DNA of 64,000 nucleotides from Eshraghiella crossota (lineage in GTDB: Bacteria > Bacillota > Clostridia > Lachnospirales > Lachnospiraceae), in assembly GCF_025148445.1 (NCBI RefSeq), contig NZ_CP102270.1, positions 744,001 through 808,000 on the forward strand, in the 5' to 3' direction. Positions 17,117 to 26,839 of this stretch are shown here, piece by piece. Under the pieces are notes generated by a model. The model made no database searches, was not told where the DNA came from, and was given only the letters and a program-made list of their open reading frames with translations. The first letter of the stretch is position 1; each line of letters opens with the position of its first letter. The position numbers and the translations under genes were made by a program.

Positions 17117-18055
17117 ATGGTAGGAATAAAGGTAGTTTCTACAGGACATGCGGTACCTGATAAGGTTGTTACCAATGACGATCTTAGCAGAGTTGTGGAT
17201 ACCAATGATGAATGGATATATTCAAAGACAGGTATCAAAGAGAGGCATTTCTGTGAAAATGAGACTAACTGGGAACTCGCACTTAAAGCGGCAGATACTG
17301 CAATAGAACGTGCAGGAATAGATAAGAGTGAAATAGGTATGCTCATAGTAGCAACATTTACTCCTGACTATGCTACACCTTCAATTGCCTGCGTATTGCA
17401 TGAAAAAATGGGACTCAGAACGGATATTCCGTCTTTTGACCTTAATGCTGCGTGTGCAGGATATGTATACGGACTTAAAGTAGCAGCATCACTTCTTCAG
17501 AACAGTAAAGAGAGATATGCTCTTGTTATTGGAAGCGAACAGATTTCCACCCGTCTTGACATGGAGGACAGAAATACATGTGTGCTTTTTGGCGATGGAG
17601 CAGGAGCTACCGTTATAGAGCTTAAGGAAGGCACTGAATTATATTCTGTATGGGGTTCGGAAGGACTTAGCGATGTGCTCGGATGTACAGGACAGAATAT
17701 GGGCAAGGCACATATTTTCATGGATGGACAGAAGACATTCAAAAATGCTGTAAAGCGTATGGGAAGTGCGGCAGCGGAGGTGCTTGAACAGTCAGGTTAT
17801 ACAATGGATGATATAGATTATGTTGTGTGCCATCAGGCTAACGAAAGAATCATAGATGCTGTAGTTAAGAGAATGGACATCCCTGAGGAAAAGGTTGTTA
17901 AGGTTATTGCCAGATATGGCAATACATCAGCAGCGTCAATTCCTATTACATTGGATGATATGTACGAGCAGGGAATGCTTGAAAAAGGAAATAGAATTCT
18001 ACTGGCTACGTTTGGAGCAGGTTTTACCTGGGCAAGTATGATTGTGGAAATCTGA
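17117..18055 (+). CDS. fabH: 3-oxoacyl-ACP synthase III (initiation condensing enzyme)
   Basis: A 312-residue protein. The catalytic triad of KAS III is visible: Cys113 in LNAACAGYVYG, His in VVCHQANERI (about 237) and Asn in RYGNTSAASIPI (about 267). It condenses acetyl-CoA or a branched acyl-CoA primer with malonyl-ACP to start fatty acid synthesis. It lies between acpP and fabF; fabD, fabG, fabZ and an enoyl reductase are not in this window, so the remaining pathway genes must be elsewhere. TTAGGAG ribosome-binding site overlapping the acpP stop. Confidence 0.95.
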   Translation: MVGIKVVSTGHAVPDKVVTNDDLSRVVDTNDEWIYSKTGIKERHFCENETNWELALKAADTAIERAGIDKSEIGMLIVATFTPDYATPSIACVLHEKMGLRTDIPSFDLNAACAGYVYGLKVAASLLQNSKERYALVIGSEQISTRLDMEDRNTCVLFGDGAGATVIELKEGTELYSVWGSEGLSDVLGCTGQNMGKAHIFMDGQKTFKNAVKRMGSAAAEVLEQSGYTMDDIDYVVCHQANERIIDAVVKRMDIPEEKVVKVIARYGNTSAASIPITLDDMYEQGMLEKGNRILLATFGAGFTWASMIVEI

Positions 18056-18077
18056 TGAGGATTACAGAAAGGAAACG

Positions 18078-19307
18078 ATGATGAGACGAGTAGTTATTAC
18101 CGGTGTAGGTGCTGTAACTCCTATTGGCAATACGGTTAAAGAAATGTGGGCCGGAGTCAGGGAAGGAAAATGCGGCATTGATAAAATAACAAAATATGAT
18201 ATTTCCAACAGAAAGGTTAAGGTAGCCGCTGAGGTTAAGAATCTTCCTGTTGAAGAACTTGTAGATAAACATGATTTAAGAAAAATGGATCTTTTCTGTA
18301 CTTTTGCTATGATAGCAGCAGATGAAGCCATTGCTGATTCCGGACTTTCTTTTGAAGGCGAAGAAGATAAATGCGGAGTAATCGTGTCAAGCGGTATTGG
18401 TGGTATTTCTACCATAGAGAAGGAATATTCAAAAGGTCTTGAAAAAGGCTTTGACAGAGTATCACCATATTTTATACCATCTGTAATTACCAATATGGCA
18501 GCAGGAAGAATAGCAATAAAGCACAATCTTCAGGGAATGTGCTCGTGCGTGGTAACTGCCTGTGCCGGAGGAACAAATGCTGTAGGCGACAGCTTCAGAC
18601 AGATTCGTGACGGTTATGCCGATGTTATGGTATGCGGCGGAGCCGAAGCCGGAATTACCGAAATTTCCGTAGGCGGTTTTACAACATCCAAAGCATTGTG
18701 CCAGTCGGAAGACCCTATGAGAGCATCTATTCCTTTTGATAAGGAAAGAAGCGGATTTGTAATGGGCGAGGGAGCAGGTATACTTGTACTTGAGGAACTT
18801 GACCACGCATTAAAGAGAAATGCAAAAATTTATGCCGAAGTTGTAGGATACGGAGCTAATTGTGATGCACATCACATTACTGCACCTACAGAAGACGGAA
18901 GAGGCGCTGCAAAATGTATGCAGATTGCAATGAAAGATGCAGGTATTACAGCTGATAAAATTACATATATTAATGCACATGGAACATCAACACCGATGAA
19001 TGATAAGGTTGAGACAATGGCTGTGAAGACTGCTTTCGGTGATGCGGCAAAGACTGTAATGATGAGTTCAACCAAATCAATGACAGGACATCTTCTTGGT
19101 GCAAGCGGAGCTGTTGAAGCAATCATAACAGCACTTGCAGTTAAAGAAGGATATGTACCTGCTACCATTAATTACAGAACACCGGATGAACTTTGTGACC
19201 TTGATATTGTGCCTAATGAAGGAAGAAACTGCGATATAGAATATGCTATGTCCAATTCCCTCGGATTCGGCGGACATAATGCCAGTATTATTATTAAAAA
19301 ATATTGA
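18078..19307 (+). CDS. fabF: 3-oxoacyl-ACP synthase II (elongation condensing enzyme)
   Basis: A 409-residue protein beginning MMRRVVITGVGAVTPIG, the standard FabF N-terminus. The catalytic residues are the Cys in VTACAGGTNA, His in NAHGTSTPMND and His in KSMTGHLLGASG. It elongates acyl-ACP with malonyl-ACP. The start at 18078 (or the adjacent ATG at 18081) follows AAAGGA; the open frame back to 18042 runs into fabH and has no ribosome-binding site. It sits 22 bp after fabH and 12 bp before the MarR gene. Confidence 0.95.
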   Translation: MMRRVVITGVGAVTPIGNTVKEMWAGVREGKCGIDKITKYDISNRKVKVAAEVKNLPVEELVDKHDLRKMDLFCTFAMIAADEAIADSGLSFEGEEDKCGVIVSSGIGGISTIEKEYSKGLEKGFDRVSPYFIPSVITNMAAGRIAIKHNLQGMCSCVVTACAGGTNAVGDSFRQIRDGYADVMVCGGAEAGITEISVGGFTTSKALCQSEDPMRASIPFDKERSGFVMGEGAGILVLEELDHALKRNAKIYAEVVGYGANCDAHHITAPTEDGRGAAKCMQIAMKDAGITADKITYINAHGTSTPMNDKVETMAVKTAFGDAAKTVMMSSTKSMTGHLLGASGAVEAIITALAVKEGYVPATINYRTPDELCDLDIVPNEGRNCDIEYAMSNSLGFGGHNASIIIKKY

Positions 19308-19319
19308 TGGAGTATCAGC

Positions 19320-19772
19320 GTGGTAAATGAAGCACTTGAAAACGTATATACAAAGTTTAAACTGCATTTTTACAAATCTTTTTTTGAAAAGATTCAGAAC
19401 AGGGAAACTTCTCTGACAACAGTTGAGACTTACTGTATTGAAATAATAGCAGCAATGGGTAATCCCACGGTAAGCGAGTTTGCCTCGTTTATACAGATTT
19501 CATCCCCTAATGCAGCATATAAAATCAATTCCCTTGTTAAAAAAGGATATCTGAGAAAAATTCAATCGGAATCTGACAGGAGGGAATATCATCTTGAAGT
19601 AACGAAAAAATATCTTGATTATTATAATCTGAGTTCGGGATATGTTTCCAAGGTTGCGGACAGGATGAAGGAAGAGTTTTCGCAGGAAGAACTAATGTTG
19701 CTCGAAAAAATTTTAAAGAAAACCTCGGATGAACTTATGCCTGAGGTAAATATTGATAAAGTGGCTCTGTGA
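19320..19772 (+). CDS. MarR-family regulator, probable fatty acid synthesis repressor
   Basis: A 150-residue protein with a GTG start preceded by TGGAG. The winged-helix core is VSEFASFIQISSPNAAYKINSLVKKGYLRKIQSESDRREYHLEVT: recognition helix followed by the DRR wing typical of MarR proteins. It ends the acpP-fabH-fabF operon. Streptococcal FabT is a MarR-type regulator within a fab locus, so an analogous role as acyl-ACP-responsive autorepressor is plausible here, acting on the palindromes at 16782-16843. Orthology to FabT is inferred from context, not shown. Confidence 0.75.
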   Translation: MVNEALENVYTKFKLHFYKSFFEKIQNRETSLTTVETYCIEIIAAMGNPTVSEFASFIQISSPNAAYKINSLVKKGYLRKIQSESDRREYHLEVTKKYLDYYNLSSGYVSKVADRMKEEFSQEELMLLEKILKKTSDELMPEVNIDKVAL

Positions 19773-19790
19773 TTATCATGGAGCCATTCT
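19762..19790 (+). terminator. Weak hairpin at the end of the fab operon
   Basis: TGGCTC (19762-19767) pairs with GAGCCA (19781-19786), then a short TTCTT. The stem is only 6 bp and overlaps the marR stop, so termination here is uncertain. Confidence 0.35.
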
Positions 19791-19794
19791 TGCG

Positions 19795-19823
19795 TTGAAT
19801 ATTATTTTAATTTGTATTACAAT
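19795..19823 (+). promoter_or_regulatory. Promoter for the BIG2-domain gene
   Basis: TTGAAT (19795-19800), 17-bp spacer, TACAAT (19818-19823). The AGGAGG ribosome-binding site for the TTG start at 19848 follows. Confidence 0.65.
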
Positions 19824-19847
19824 AGTAAAAAATCAGGAGGTGCTGTT

Positions 19848-20843
19848 TTGGCTACTGTTAAAAGAAAAGGACATTTGAATGTAAAAAGGGTGGTTATAAC
19901 CGCACTTGTTTTTATACTGATTATTGCAGGAATAGTTACACTTATATGTATAAATAAAAATAAAAAAGGCAAAAATTCAGAGAATACCAATGAACCATCT
20001 GTCAATCGTAATGATTATATTAAAGACGGAGAATATATTAAAATTACCACGGATGACTGCAGTCTTTATGTAGGAACCACACTTACTTTAAGCATTGAGG
20101 GAAGTGATGATAAGGTTTTACAGTCCGTTGCATTTAAAAGCTCGGATAAAGATATAGTATCTGTAGATGAAAAAGGAAATGTAAGAGTGAATGGCACAGG
20201 AACCGCAATTATAACGGCAACCTCGGGATTGCTGACAGATTCGGTTGTTATTGCAGGCATAGACAAAGAGACGGTTACTGATACCGGCAATGGACCTGTA
20301 TCAGAACCTGCACTGCCGGTTTATATACCTGACGGAAACGGCGGGGTGGTACCTAAAGAGACAAAGGCACCTGAGAATGACAATAATGACAATACATCAC
20401 AGGAGACAACTGCTACAGTAGAAAGGGAGACAGGATCGGGAACAAATATACCGGATGTGATACCTACCAATCCTGACAGAACCGAAGAAACAGAGTCCGA
20501 AGATAATTACAAAGACATACTTATGAATACAATTACTTCACTTGGATATAAGAGATATAAGCAGGATATGGATTTTGCATATATATATGAAGAAGACGGA
20601 AATTATCTGGGAGAAGTCATAATAGATGACAATCAGGTCCAGATATATGTGCAGACAAGAACTATGGGATTTGACAATGCCTTGATTGAGCTGATAAAAT
20701 GTGTGTGCGGCAATGAAAGCAATAATGTTTTCAGAGCATTTACAGAGGCACAGGACAACAAAACAATTATTGCAAATGGCCATACGATAAGAATACGTCC
20801 GGCATCAGACAGCGGACATTCAAAATTAATAATTTCGTATTAA
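19848..20843 (+). CDS. Membrane-anchored protein with BIG2 (bacterial Ig-like) domain
   Basis: A 331-residue protein. The start is assigned to TTG 19848, seven bases after a perfect AGGAGG; a TTG at 19812 lies upstream of that site. It has a basic N-terminus and one membrane helix (about 15-37). A BIG2-type Ig domain follows at about 60-135 (LYVGTTLTLSIEG, FKSSDKDIVSVDEKGNVRVNGTGTAIITA), then a Pro/Thr/Glu-rich linker (about 150-215). The C-terminal domain of about 110 residues ending HSKLIISY is not one I recognise. It is probably an extracytoplasmic surface protein. It stands alone between the fab and cdaA operons. Confidence 0.75.
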   Translation: MATVKRKGHLNVKRVVITALVFILIIAGIVTLICINKNKKGKNSENTNEPSVNRNDYIKDGEYIKITTDDCSLYVGTTLTLSIEGSDDKVLQSVAFKSSDKDIVSVDEKGNVRVNGTGTAIITATSGLLTDSVVIAGIDKETVTDTGNGPVSEPALPVYIPDGNGGVVPKETKAPENDNNDNTSQETTATVERETGSGTNIPDVIPTNPDRTEETESEDNYKDILMNTITSLGYKRYKQDMDFAYIYEEDGNYLGEVIIDDNQVQIYVQTRTMGFDNALIELIKCVCGNESNNVFRAFTEAQDNKTIIANGHTIRIRPASDSGHSKLIISY

Positions 20844-20848
20844 TTTTG
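20822..20848 (+). terminator. A/T-only hairpin after the BIG2-domain gene
   Basis: A 10-bp inverted repeat AAAATTAATA / TATTAATTTT (20822-20831, 20838-20847) with a 6-nt loop contains the TAA stop. The right arm ends in four T. Stability is low because no G-C pair is present. Confidence 0.4.
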
Positions 20849-20871
20849 TATTCGTAATTTAACAAAGGGTA

Positions 20872-20880
20872 TGATATAAT
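20872..20880 (+). promoter_or_regulatory. Extended -10 promoter of the cdaA-glmM operon
   Basis: TGATATAAT at 20872-20880 is a perfect extended -10; no good -35 is seen. The first gene starts at 20912 after an AGGAG ribosome-binding site. No further terminator is visible until beyond 32.5 kb. Confidence 0.55.
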
Positions 20881-20911
20881 CCTTTTTAAGACTTGAATCA
20901 GGAGCAAAAGC

Positions 20912-21316
20912 ATGATTAATAAAAGAAAGGTGCGTCTTATGGCACGTACGGCAATGTACCTTAAGCATGAAGGCACCGAAGATATTCCTAAATCCAAATA
21001 TTACAGAAAAGATTATGTGTCACTTCATATGTGGCTTACGGCTATAGCAGTTACAATAGCATATTTTTTACTTCTTATACTTATTGCATGCTGTAATTTT
21101 GAAAATCTCATTAACAGACTTACAACAATGAACTATACAGTTCTGCTTGTTGTTATTATTCTGGGATATATAGCCATGATGCTTATTTTTATGTTTATTG
21201 CATATTTTGTTTATTCATACAGATATACGGAATCCGAGAACGGCATCAAGGTATATCAGAACAGACTTGCCAGGATTTATAAACTTAACAAGGAAGATAT
21301 GAAGAAGATAAAGTAG
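20912..21316 (+). CDS. Small two-helix membrane protein, unknown
   Basis: A 134-residue protein with a basic N-terminal 50 residues, two hydrophobic segments (about 47-65 and 76-103) and a basic cytoplasmic tail ending KEDMKKIK. I do not recognise a family. It is the first gene of the run leading to cdaA, with 9 bp before the next membrane protein, which suggests the two act together. A second in-frame Met at residue 10 is possible, but the AGGAG ribosome-binding site favours 20912. Confidence 0.65.
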   Translation: MINKRKVRLMARTAMYLKHEGTEDIPKSKYYRKDYVSLHMWLTAIAVTIAYFLLLILIACCNFENLINRLTTMNYTVLLVVIILGYIAMMLIFMFIAYFVYSYRYTESENGIKVYQNRLARIYKLNKEDMKKIK

Positions 21317-21325
21317 GAGGACGGT

Positions 21326-22312
21326 ATGGCTTTTGTTAAGAATTTACTTATAATTAAAGAAAAACTGCTTGCGTTTTACGGCAGGTTCAGCACATATATT
21401 AATCTTGTGATGAAGTTTCTTCTCGCACTTTTTTCGTTTTTGTTAATCGGCAAGGCGATAGGAACCCATGATATACTGGCTAATCCGCTTATATGTTTTG
21501 CCATAGCGGTTATGTGTGCTTTTGTGCCGGTAAGTGTTACGGTAATATGCGCTACGGTGCTTGCACTTATACATCTTTTCGGGATGTCTATGGAACTTGC
21601 GGCAATAGCAACGATTGTAGTGCTTATAGTGTATCTTCTGTATTTCAGGTTTGCACCTAAGACAGGAATACTTTTAATTCTTACACCGCTTTTATTTTAC
21701 ATCAAAATACCATATATTATTCCGGTAATTGCTGCACTTACCGTAGGTATGACGGGAATTGTACCGGTTGTGTGTGGAATATTTATGTATTATATGATAA
21801 ATTTTGCGTCAAGGTATTCTACGGCAATATCTTCCATGGATGCCGACAGCGCCGTCCAGAACATAACTTTTATTTTTAATAATATACTTAATAACAAAGA
21901 ACTTATTATTACAATTGTATCATTTTCAATAGCGATACTTATGATATATCTTATAAAGAGACTGTCCGTAAATTATTCCTGGATTATCGGAATTGTTGCA
22001 GGATGTTTTACGAATGCAGTTATTCTCATCGTGTCATTTTCACTGTTATCGATAAAGACTAATGTATTATTTGTTGTAATAGGAACAGTTTTAGCCATAG
22101 TTATCGGACTTGTGCTGCATCTTTTCATATTTTCTGTGGATTATACGGCAACTGAATACGTGCAGTTTGAGGATAATGACTATTATTACTATGTAAAGGC
22201 AGTCCCTAAGGTATCGGTTACGGAAAGAGACATTACCGTTAAGAAAATCAACTCAAGAGACAAGGGATACATTCATACAGAAAGTTTTGAAGAGGATCAG
22301 GAAGACAGATAG
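21326..22312 (+). CDS. Polytopic membrane protein upstream of cdaA, unknown
   Basis: A 328-residue protein with about eight to ten hydrophobic segments between residues 25 and 275, then a charged cytoplasmic tail of about 50 residues (EYVQFEDNDYYYYVKAVPKVSV to the end). No transporter or enzyme signature is recognisable. It has an AGGAGG ribosome-binding site and a 21-bp gap before cdaA. Position suggests a role linked to c-di-AMP synthesis or envelope growth, but that is inference from neighbourhood only. Confidence 0.65.
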   Translation: MAFVKNLLIIKEKLLAFYGRFSTYINLVMKFLLALFSFLLIGKAIGTHDILANPLICFAIAVMCAFVPVSVTVICATVLALIHLFGMSMELAAIATIVVLIVYLLYFRFAPKTGILLILTPLLFYIKIPYIIPVIAALTVGMTGIVPVVCGIFMYYMINFASRYSTAISSMDADSAVQNITFIFNNILNNKELIITIVSFSIAILMIYLIKRLSVNYSWIIGIVAGCFTNAVILIVSFSLLSIKTNVLFVVIGTVLAIVIGLVLHLFIFSVDYTATEYVQFEDNDYYYYVKAVPKVSVTERDITVKKINSRDKGYIHTESFEEDQEDR

Positions 22313-22333
22313 CAATAGAATGGAAGTGAAATA

Positions 22334-23212
22334 ATGAGTGCCATATCAAATTTTATTGAAGAATATATATCCAATATATATATTCCCAGAACATTAAGGG
22401 TTTCCAATATTTTTGAAATAATTATACTTGCAATAATTCTTTATGAATTTATGGCATGGGTTAAGACAACAAGGGCATTTGCTCTTCTAAAAGGCATTAT
22501 TGTAATTCTTGTATTTCTGATTATTGCCTATATTTTTGATTTCACGACCATACTCTGGATAGCAGGCAAGGTAATTAATATAGCAATTATAGCAGTTGTG
22601 GTTATATTCCAGCCGGAACTCAGAAAAGCACTGGAACAACTGGGACAGAAAAAATACTTCAAAAGTCTTCTTCCTTTTACCGAGAAAAAGGATAAAGGCG
22701 AGCGGTTCAGCGACAAGACAGTCAATGAGCTTGTGAGGGCATGTTTTGAACTTGCAAAAAATAAAACAGGGGCACTTATCGTAATAGAACAGGATATCCT
22801 GCTTACGGATTACGAAAAGACGGGTATTCCTGTGGATGGCATTGTTACAAGCCAGCTTCTTATCAATATTTTTGAACATAATACACCCCTCCATGATGGA
22901 GCGGTTATTGTCCGTGGCGACAGAATTGTGTCGGCTACATGTTATCTTCCGTTATCCGACAATATGCAGATAAGCAAGGAACTGGGAACGAGACACAGAG
23001 CTGCTGTGGGTATTTCTGAGGTTACGGATACCATGACTCTTGTGGTTTCAGAAGAGACAGGAAATGTATCCATTGCAATAGCAGGTGAACTTATAAGAGC
23101 AGTGGACCAGGATTACCTTAAAAAGAAACTTACTTTTATCCAGAAAAAATCAATAGATGTAAAACGTTACAAACTTTGGAAGAAGGGGGCATCAGATAAT
23201 GAAAAGCGTTAA
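22334..23212 (+). CDS. cdaA: Diadenylate cyclase (c-di-AMP synthase)
   Basis: A 292-residue protein. Three N-terminal membrane helices (about 25-95) precede a DAC domain. The catalytic signatures are LHDGAVIV (Asp188-Gly-Ala) and GTRHRAAVGISE (Arg220-His-Arg), both intact. It condenses two ATP into c-di-AMP, a second messenger for K+ and osmolyte homeostasis and wall integrity. It is followed by cdaR with a 14-bp overlap and then glmM, the conserved cdaA-cdaR-glmM order of Firmicutes, in which the two downstream proteins modulate the cyclase. Confidence 0.95.
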   Translation: MSAISNFIEEYISNIYIPRTLRVSNIFEIIILAIILYEFMAWVKTTRAFALLKGIIVILVFLIIAYIFDFTTILWIAGKVINIAIIAVVVIFQPELRKALEQLGQKKYFKSLLPFTEKKDKGERFSDKTVNELVRACFELAKNKTGALIVIEQDILLTDYEKTGIPVDGIVTSQLLINIFEHNTPLHDGAVIVRGDRIVSATCYLPLSDNMQISKELGTRHRAAVGISEVTDTMTLVVSEETGNVSIAIAGELIRAVDQDYLKKKLTFIQKKSIDVKRYKLWKKGASDNEKR

Positions 23213-24530
23213 AGAATTCAAATTCAAAGACCTGATTCTTCATAATTTTGCCCTGAAGATCCTTGCTGTTGTTCTGGCAGTAATAATATGGGTGGCTATT
23301 GTTAATATAGATAATCCCAGCAGAACCACTATGATATCGGGAATACAGGTGGTATTCCTCAATGAAGATACATTAGGACAGAAAGGATATACTTATTCGG
23401 TCCAGAGCGGCTCTGTAATCAGTATTTCGGTCAAAGCACCACAGTCAATAGCAGAGAGTCTTGAAGCATCGGATTTTTATGCTTATGCCGATTTCAGTGA
23501 GCTTTCACCCGAATCAGACAAAGCCAAGATATATGTCAGGTGTGAGAAAAGCGAAGTTGTAAACCAGATAGATATTGTTTCCATAAGAAATGAATATGTA
23601 AGCCTTTCAATAGACAATAAATTATCTAAAGATATTACCATTGAATCATCATATACCGGAGAGCCGGCAGATGGATATGTTGTGGGAGAGTGCTATGTAG
23701 CACCTGATACGGTTACTGTTTCCGGGGCAGAAAGCGTTGTTAACAGAATTAAGACTGCCAGGGTTACTTATGATGTTTCTAATCTGAAACAGAGCATTTC
23801 TGAAGATGCAAAAATAGTATTCTATGATGAGAACGGTATGGAAGTTAAGAGCGATTTACTTACTCTGAACAGAACTACAGGGCGTATCAATATAGACATA
23901 ATTCCGACTAAATGGGTTGACGTTAATTATGCTGTAAACGGAGAACCGGCAGATGGATATGTGGTATCGGAAAGCAAGGGTTCATTGGATAAAGTCCAGG
24001 TTGCGGCTGCCAAAGATGTTCTTGACGGAATTACATCCATTGATATTCCGGCCGATGTACTTTCAACAGAAGGAATCAGTGAGAATACAACACTTACAGT
24101 GCCTCTTGGGGTATACCTTCCAAGCGGCTGCAGGATTGTATCTTCCGAAAGTACACTTAAGGTAGATATTACAGTTTTAAGAAAAGCAGAAATTGACTAC
24201 CTTTACAGTGATATTTCTCTTACCGATACGAACAGTAATTACGAATATAAGATTGTAAGCGACAGCGATAATTTCAAAATTACCATAACAGGTGACAAAG
24301 ATGTAGTCGATACGATAAGGTCAGGCAGCCTTGGCATAACAGCATCAATGGCGGGCAGGAAACCGGGTAAATACACCATAAGACTTAATATCAAAAAAAG
24401 TACCGATTACAATATCGAAGGAAATTACGATATAACCGTTGAAGTAACGGAAAAGACTGAGCAGCCTACAACACCTTCGGGTAATATATCGGAAAGCACA
24501 CATGACAGCTCAAATGACAATAATAATTAA
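23199..24530 (+). CDS. cdaR: CdaR/YbbR-domain regulator of CdaA
   Basis: A 443-residue protein. One membrane helix (about 14-33, LKILAVVLAVIIWVAIVNI) is followed by extracytoplasmic YbbR repeats. Two near-identical stretches, YTGEPADGYVVGE and VNGEPADGYVVSE (about 150 and 247), mark repeat units that each lead into a YbbR strand pattern. The C-terminus is a Thr/Ser/Asn-rich tail. CdaR-type proteins contact CdaA across the membrane and tune c-di-AMP output. It overlaps cdaA by 14 bp and precedes glmM by 20 bp. The functional assignment rests on domain and synteny. Confidence 0.9.
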   Translation: MKSVKEFKFKDLILHNFALKILAVVLAVIIWVAIVNIDNPSRTTMISGIQVVFLNEDTLGQKGYTYSVQSGSVISISVKAPQSIAESLEASDFYAYADFSELSPESDKAKIYVRCEKSEVVNQIDIVSIRNEYVSLSIDNKLSKDITIESSYTGEPADGYVVGECYVAPDTVTVSGAESVVNRIKTARVTYDVSNLKQSISEDAKIVFYDENGMEVKSDLLTLNRTTGRINIDIIPTKWVDVNYAVNGEPADGYVVSESKGSLDKVQVAAAKDVLDGITSIDIPADVLSTEGISENTTLTVPLGVYLPSGCRIVSSESTLKVDITVLRKAEIDYLYSDISLTDTNSNYEYKIVSDSDNFKITITGDKDVVDTIRSGSLGITASMAGRKPGKYTIRLNIKKSTDYNIEGNYDITVEVTEKTEQPTTPSGNISESTHDSSNDNNN

Positions 24531-24550
24531 ATTGAAAGTGGAGTAAAGAA

Positions 24551-25903
24551 ATGGCAAGATTATTTGGAACAGACGGAGTCAGAGGCGTAGCTAACAAGGA
24601 ACTTACAGTTGAACTTGCAATGAACCTTGGTAAGGCAGGAGCCTATGTCCTGACAAAAGAAAATTCGCACAAGGCGACTATACTTGTTGGGTGCGATACA
24701 AGAATATCGGGAGATATGTTAGCTAATGCCTTAATGGCAGGTATATGCTCAGTTGGAGCCAATGCTATATATGCAGGAGTTATACCTACACCGGCTATTG
24801 CATATCTTACGAGAAAATATAACTGTGATGCAGGTGTAGTTGTATCAGCTTCACATAATCCGGCTGAATATAACGGAATTAAATTCTTTGGCGGCACAGG
24901 CTATAAGTTGTCAGACCAGTTGGAAGATGAGATAGAAGAATACATAAGAGTTAACCTTGCAGAGTTTCCTATGCCTTTAGGAGGAGATGTGGGACGCATT
25001 ACATACCTTGATAAAGCTAAAGACGATTATGTTAAGTTTGCCACAGATCTCTTTGATATGGATTTATCCGGTCTTAAGATAGTTGTTGACACGGCGGAGG
25101 GTGCATCTTATTATACAGCCGAAAAAGCACTCAGGAAGTTATCGGCTGACCCTTTGGTAATCCACAACAATCCGGATGGTGTGAATATTAACAGAAATTG
25201 CGGTTCCACACATCTTGAGGAACTTAAGAAAACCGTTATTGAGAATGGCGCCGATATTGGTATTGCATTTGACGGCGATGCCGACAGAATGTTAGCTGTT
25301 GATGAAAAAGGCAATGTGGTAGATGGCGATCAGGTAATGGCAATATGCGGATTATATATGAAAAATAAGGGAACACTTAAAAAGAATACAATTACGGCTA
25401 CGGTTATGAGCAATCTCGGATTTTTCCAGATGGGTGAACGAGAGAATATTAACATAGAGCAGACCAAGGTGGGCGACAGATATGTTCTTGAGCGTATGCT
25501 TAAAGAAGGTTATAATCTCGGAGGAGAACAGTCGGGACATATTATTTTCCTTGATGAAAACACAACCGGGGACGGACTTATCAGTGCTTTACACCTTTTA
25601 GAAGTAATGGTTAATACCGGTAAGAAACTTTCAGAACTTGCTTCTGTAATGACCGTTCTTCCACAGGCACTTGTTAATGCAAAGGTAGCCAACAGAAAGA
25701 AAGAATATTATCTTGATAATAAAATTATTGCAGATGCCATTAAAGCATTTGAAAATAAATTTTCAGGCGAAGGCAGGGTACTTATAAGGCCTTCGGGAAC
25801 AGAACCTCTTATAAGAGTTATGATTGAAGGCAAAGATATTGAACTTATCAGTAAGGAAGCAGAGAAACTTGCGGCACTTATAGAGGAAAATTTAGGAGAA
25901 TAA
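24551..25903 (+). CDS. glmM: Phosphoglucosamine mutase
   Basis: A 450-residue protein with the full alpha-D-phosphohexomutase motif set: the phosphoserine loop [13 protein letters not shown] (Ser101), the metal-binding DGDADR, the sugar-binding GGEQSGH and the phosphate-binding [12 protein letters not shown]. It converts glucosamine-6-phosphate to glucosamine-1-phosphate for UDP-GlcNAc and peptidoglycan. It is the third gene of cdaA-cdaR-glmM. The next gene, a glycosyltransferase, begins only 2 bp after the stop, so the polysaccharide locus reads straight through from it. Confidence 0.96.
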   Translation: MARLFGTDGVRGVANKELTVELAMNLGKAGAYVLTKENSHKATILVGCDTRISGDMLANALMAGICSVGANAIYAGVIPTPAIAYLTRKYNCDAGVVVSASHNPAEYNGIKFFGGTGYKLSDQLEDEIEEYIRVNLAEFPMPLGGDVGRITYLDKAKDDYVKFATDLFDMDLSGLKIVVDTAEGASYYTAEKALRKLSADPLVIHNNPDGVNINRNCGSTHLEELKKTVIENGADIGIAFDGDADRMLAVDEKGNVVDGDQVMAICGLYMKNKGTLKKNTITATVMSNLGFFQMGERENINIEQTKVGDRYVLERMLKEGYNLGGEQSGHIIFLDENTTGDGLISALHLLEVMVNTGKKLSELASVMTVLPQALVNAKVANRKKEYYLDNKIIADAIKAFENKFSGEGRVLIRPSGTEPLIRVMIEGKDIELISKEAEKLAALIEENLGE

Positions 25904-25905
25904 TT

Positions 25906-26835
25906 ATGGTTGATGTGGTTATTCCGTTATACAGACCGGATGCCGGAACAGGAATACTTTTAAGACGTCTTTTAAAACAGGATTATGAAATTAACAGAAT
26001 AATACTGATTAATACAAAAAAAGAATATTTTAATGAAGAACTTCTTTTTGATCCGGTAATAGAGGTGCACCATATTACAAAGCCTGAATTTGACCATGGT
26101 GCAACAAGGCATATGGGTATGGAATTATCCGATGCGGATTATGTCTTATTCCTTACAATGGATGCCATACCAGCCGACACACACCTTATTTCAAGCCTTG
26201 TAAAGTGCTTTGAACATAGGGGCAGCAAAGGAGAACCTGTTGCTGTGGCTTATGGCAGGCAGCTTGCTTCAAAGAAAGCTTCGTTTGAAGAAAAATATAC
26301 AAGAAATTATAATTACCCTCCACAGGGAAGAATTAAGACGATTGATGACATTAAAGAGCTTGGGATTAAGACTTACTTCTGTTCGGATGTATGTGCCATG
26401 TATGACAGGACGGCATATTTTAGCAACGGTGGTTTTCCTGAGAAAATCATCTTTAATGAGGATATGGTATATGCCTCAAAAGCAATGAAAAACGGATATG
26501 CAGTCGAATACTGTGCTAAGGCAAGAGTATATCATTCCCATAATTACAGTTTCAGGGAGCAGTTCAGACGTAATTTTGATATGGGCGTATCCCAGAAGGA
26601 TTATGAAGAAGTTTTTTCCGGGATAAAGTCGGAAAACGAAGGAATTAAGATGGTAGTGTCTGCGGCAGAATATATGATGGATAACGGACATTGGTATGAC
26701 ATACCCCATCTGTTTATTAACAGTGCAGCCAAGTATACAGGTTACAGACTGGGTAAAATGTATAAGCATCTTGGCAAAAAAATAATTTTAAAACTTACAT
26801 CAAATAAAGAATATTGGGAAAGTCTGGAAGAGTGA
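25906..26835 (+). CDS. GT2 glycosyltransferase, rhamnosyltransferase-like
   Basis: A 309-residue protein with a GT-A fold start (VDVVIPLYRPDAGTGILLRRLL) and the DHGATRHMGMELSDADYVLFLTMDAIPAD block, whose HGxTR sequence is typical of family 2 rhamnosyltransferases. An acceptor-side motif FNEDMVYASKAMKNGY follows near residue 184. There is no membrane helix, so it should act at the inner face of the membrane on a lipid-linked glycan. It starts 2 bp after glmM and 4 bp before the initiating sugar transferase. Rhamnose specificity fits the rfbBAC genes downstream but is inferred. Confidence 0.8.
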   Translation: MVDVVIPLYRPDAGTGILLRRLLKQDYEINRIILINTKKEYFNEELLFDPVIEVHHITKPEFDHGATRHMGMELSDADYVLFLTMDAIPADTHLISSLVKCFEHRGSKGEPVAVAYGRQLASKKASFEEKYTRNYNYPPQGRIKTIDDIKELGIKTYFCSDVCAMYDRTAYFSNGGFPEKIIFNEDMVYASKAMKNGYAVEYCAKARVYHSHNYSFREQFRRNFDMGVSQKDYEEVFSGIKSENEGIKMVVSAAEYMMDNGHWYDIPHLFINSAAKYTGYRLGKMYKHLGKKIILKLTSNKEYWESLEE

Positions 26836-26839
26836 TATT

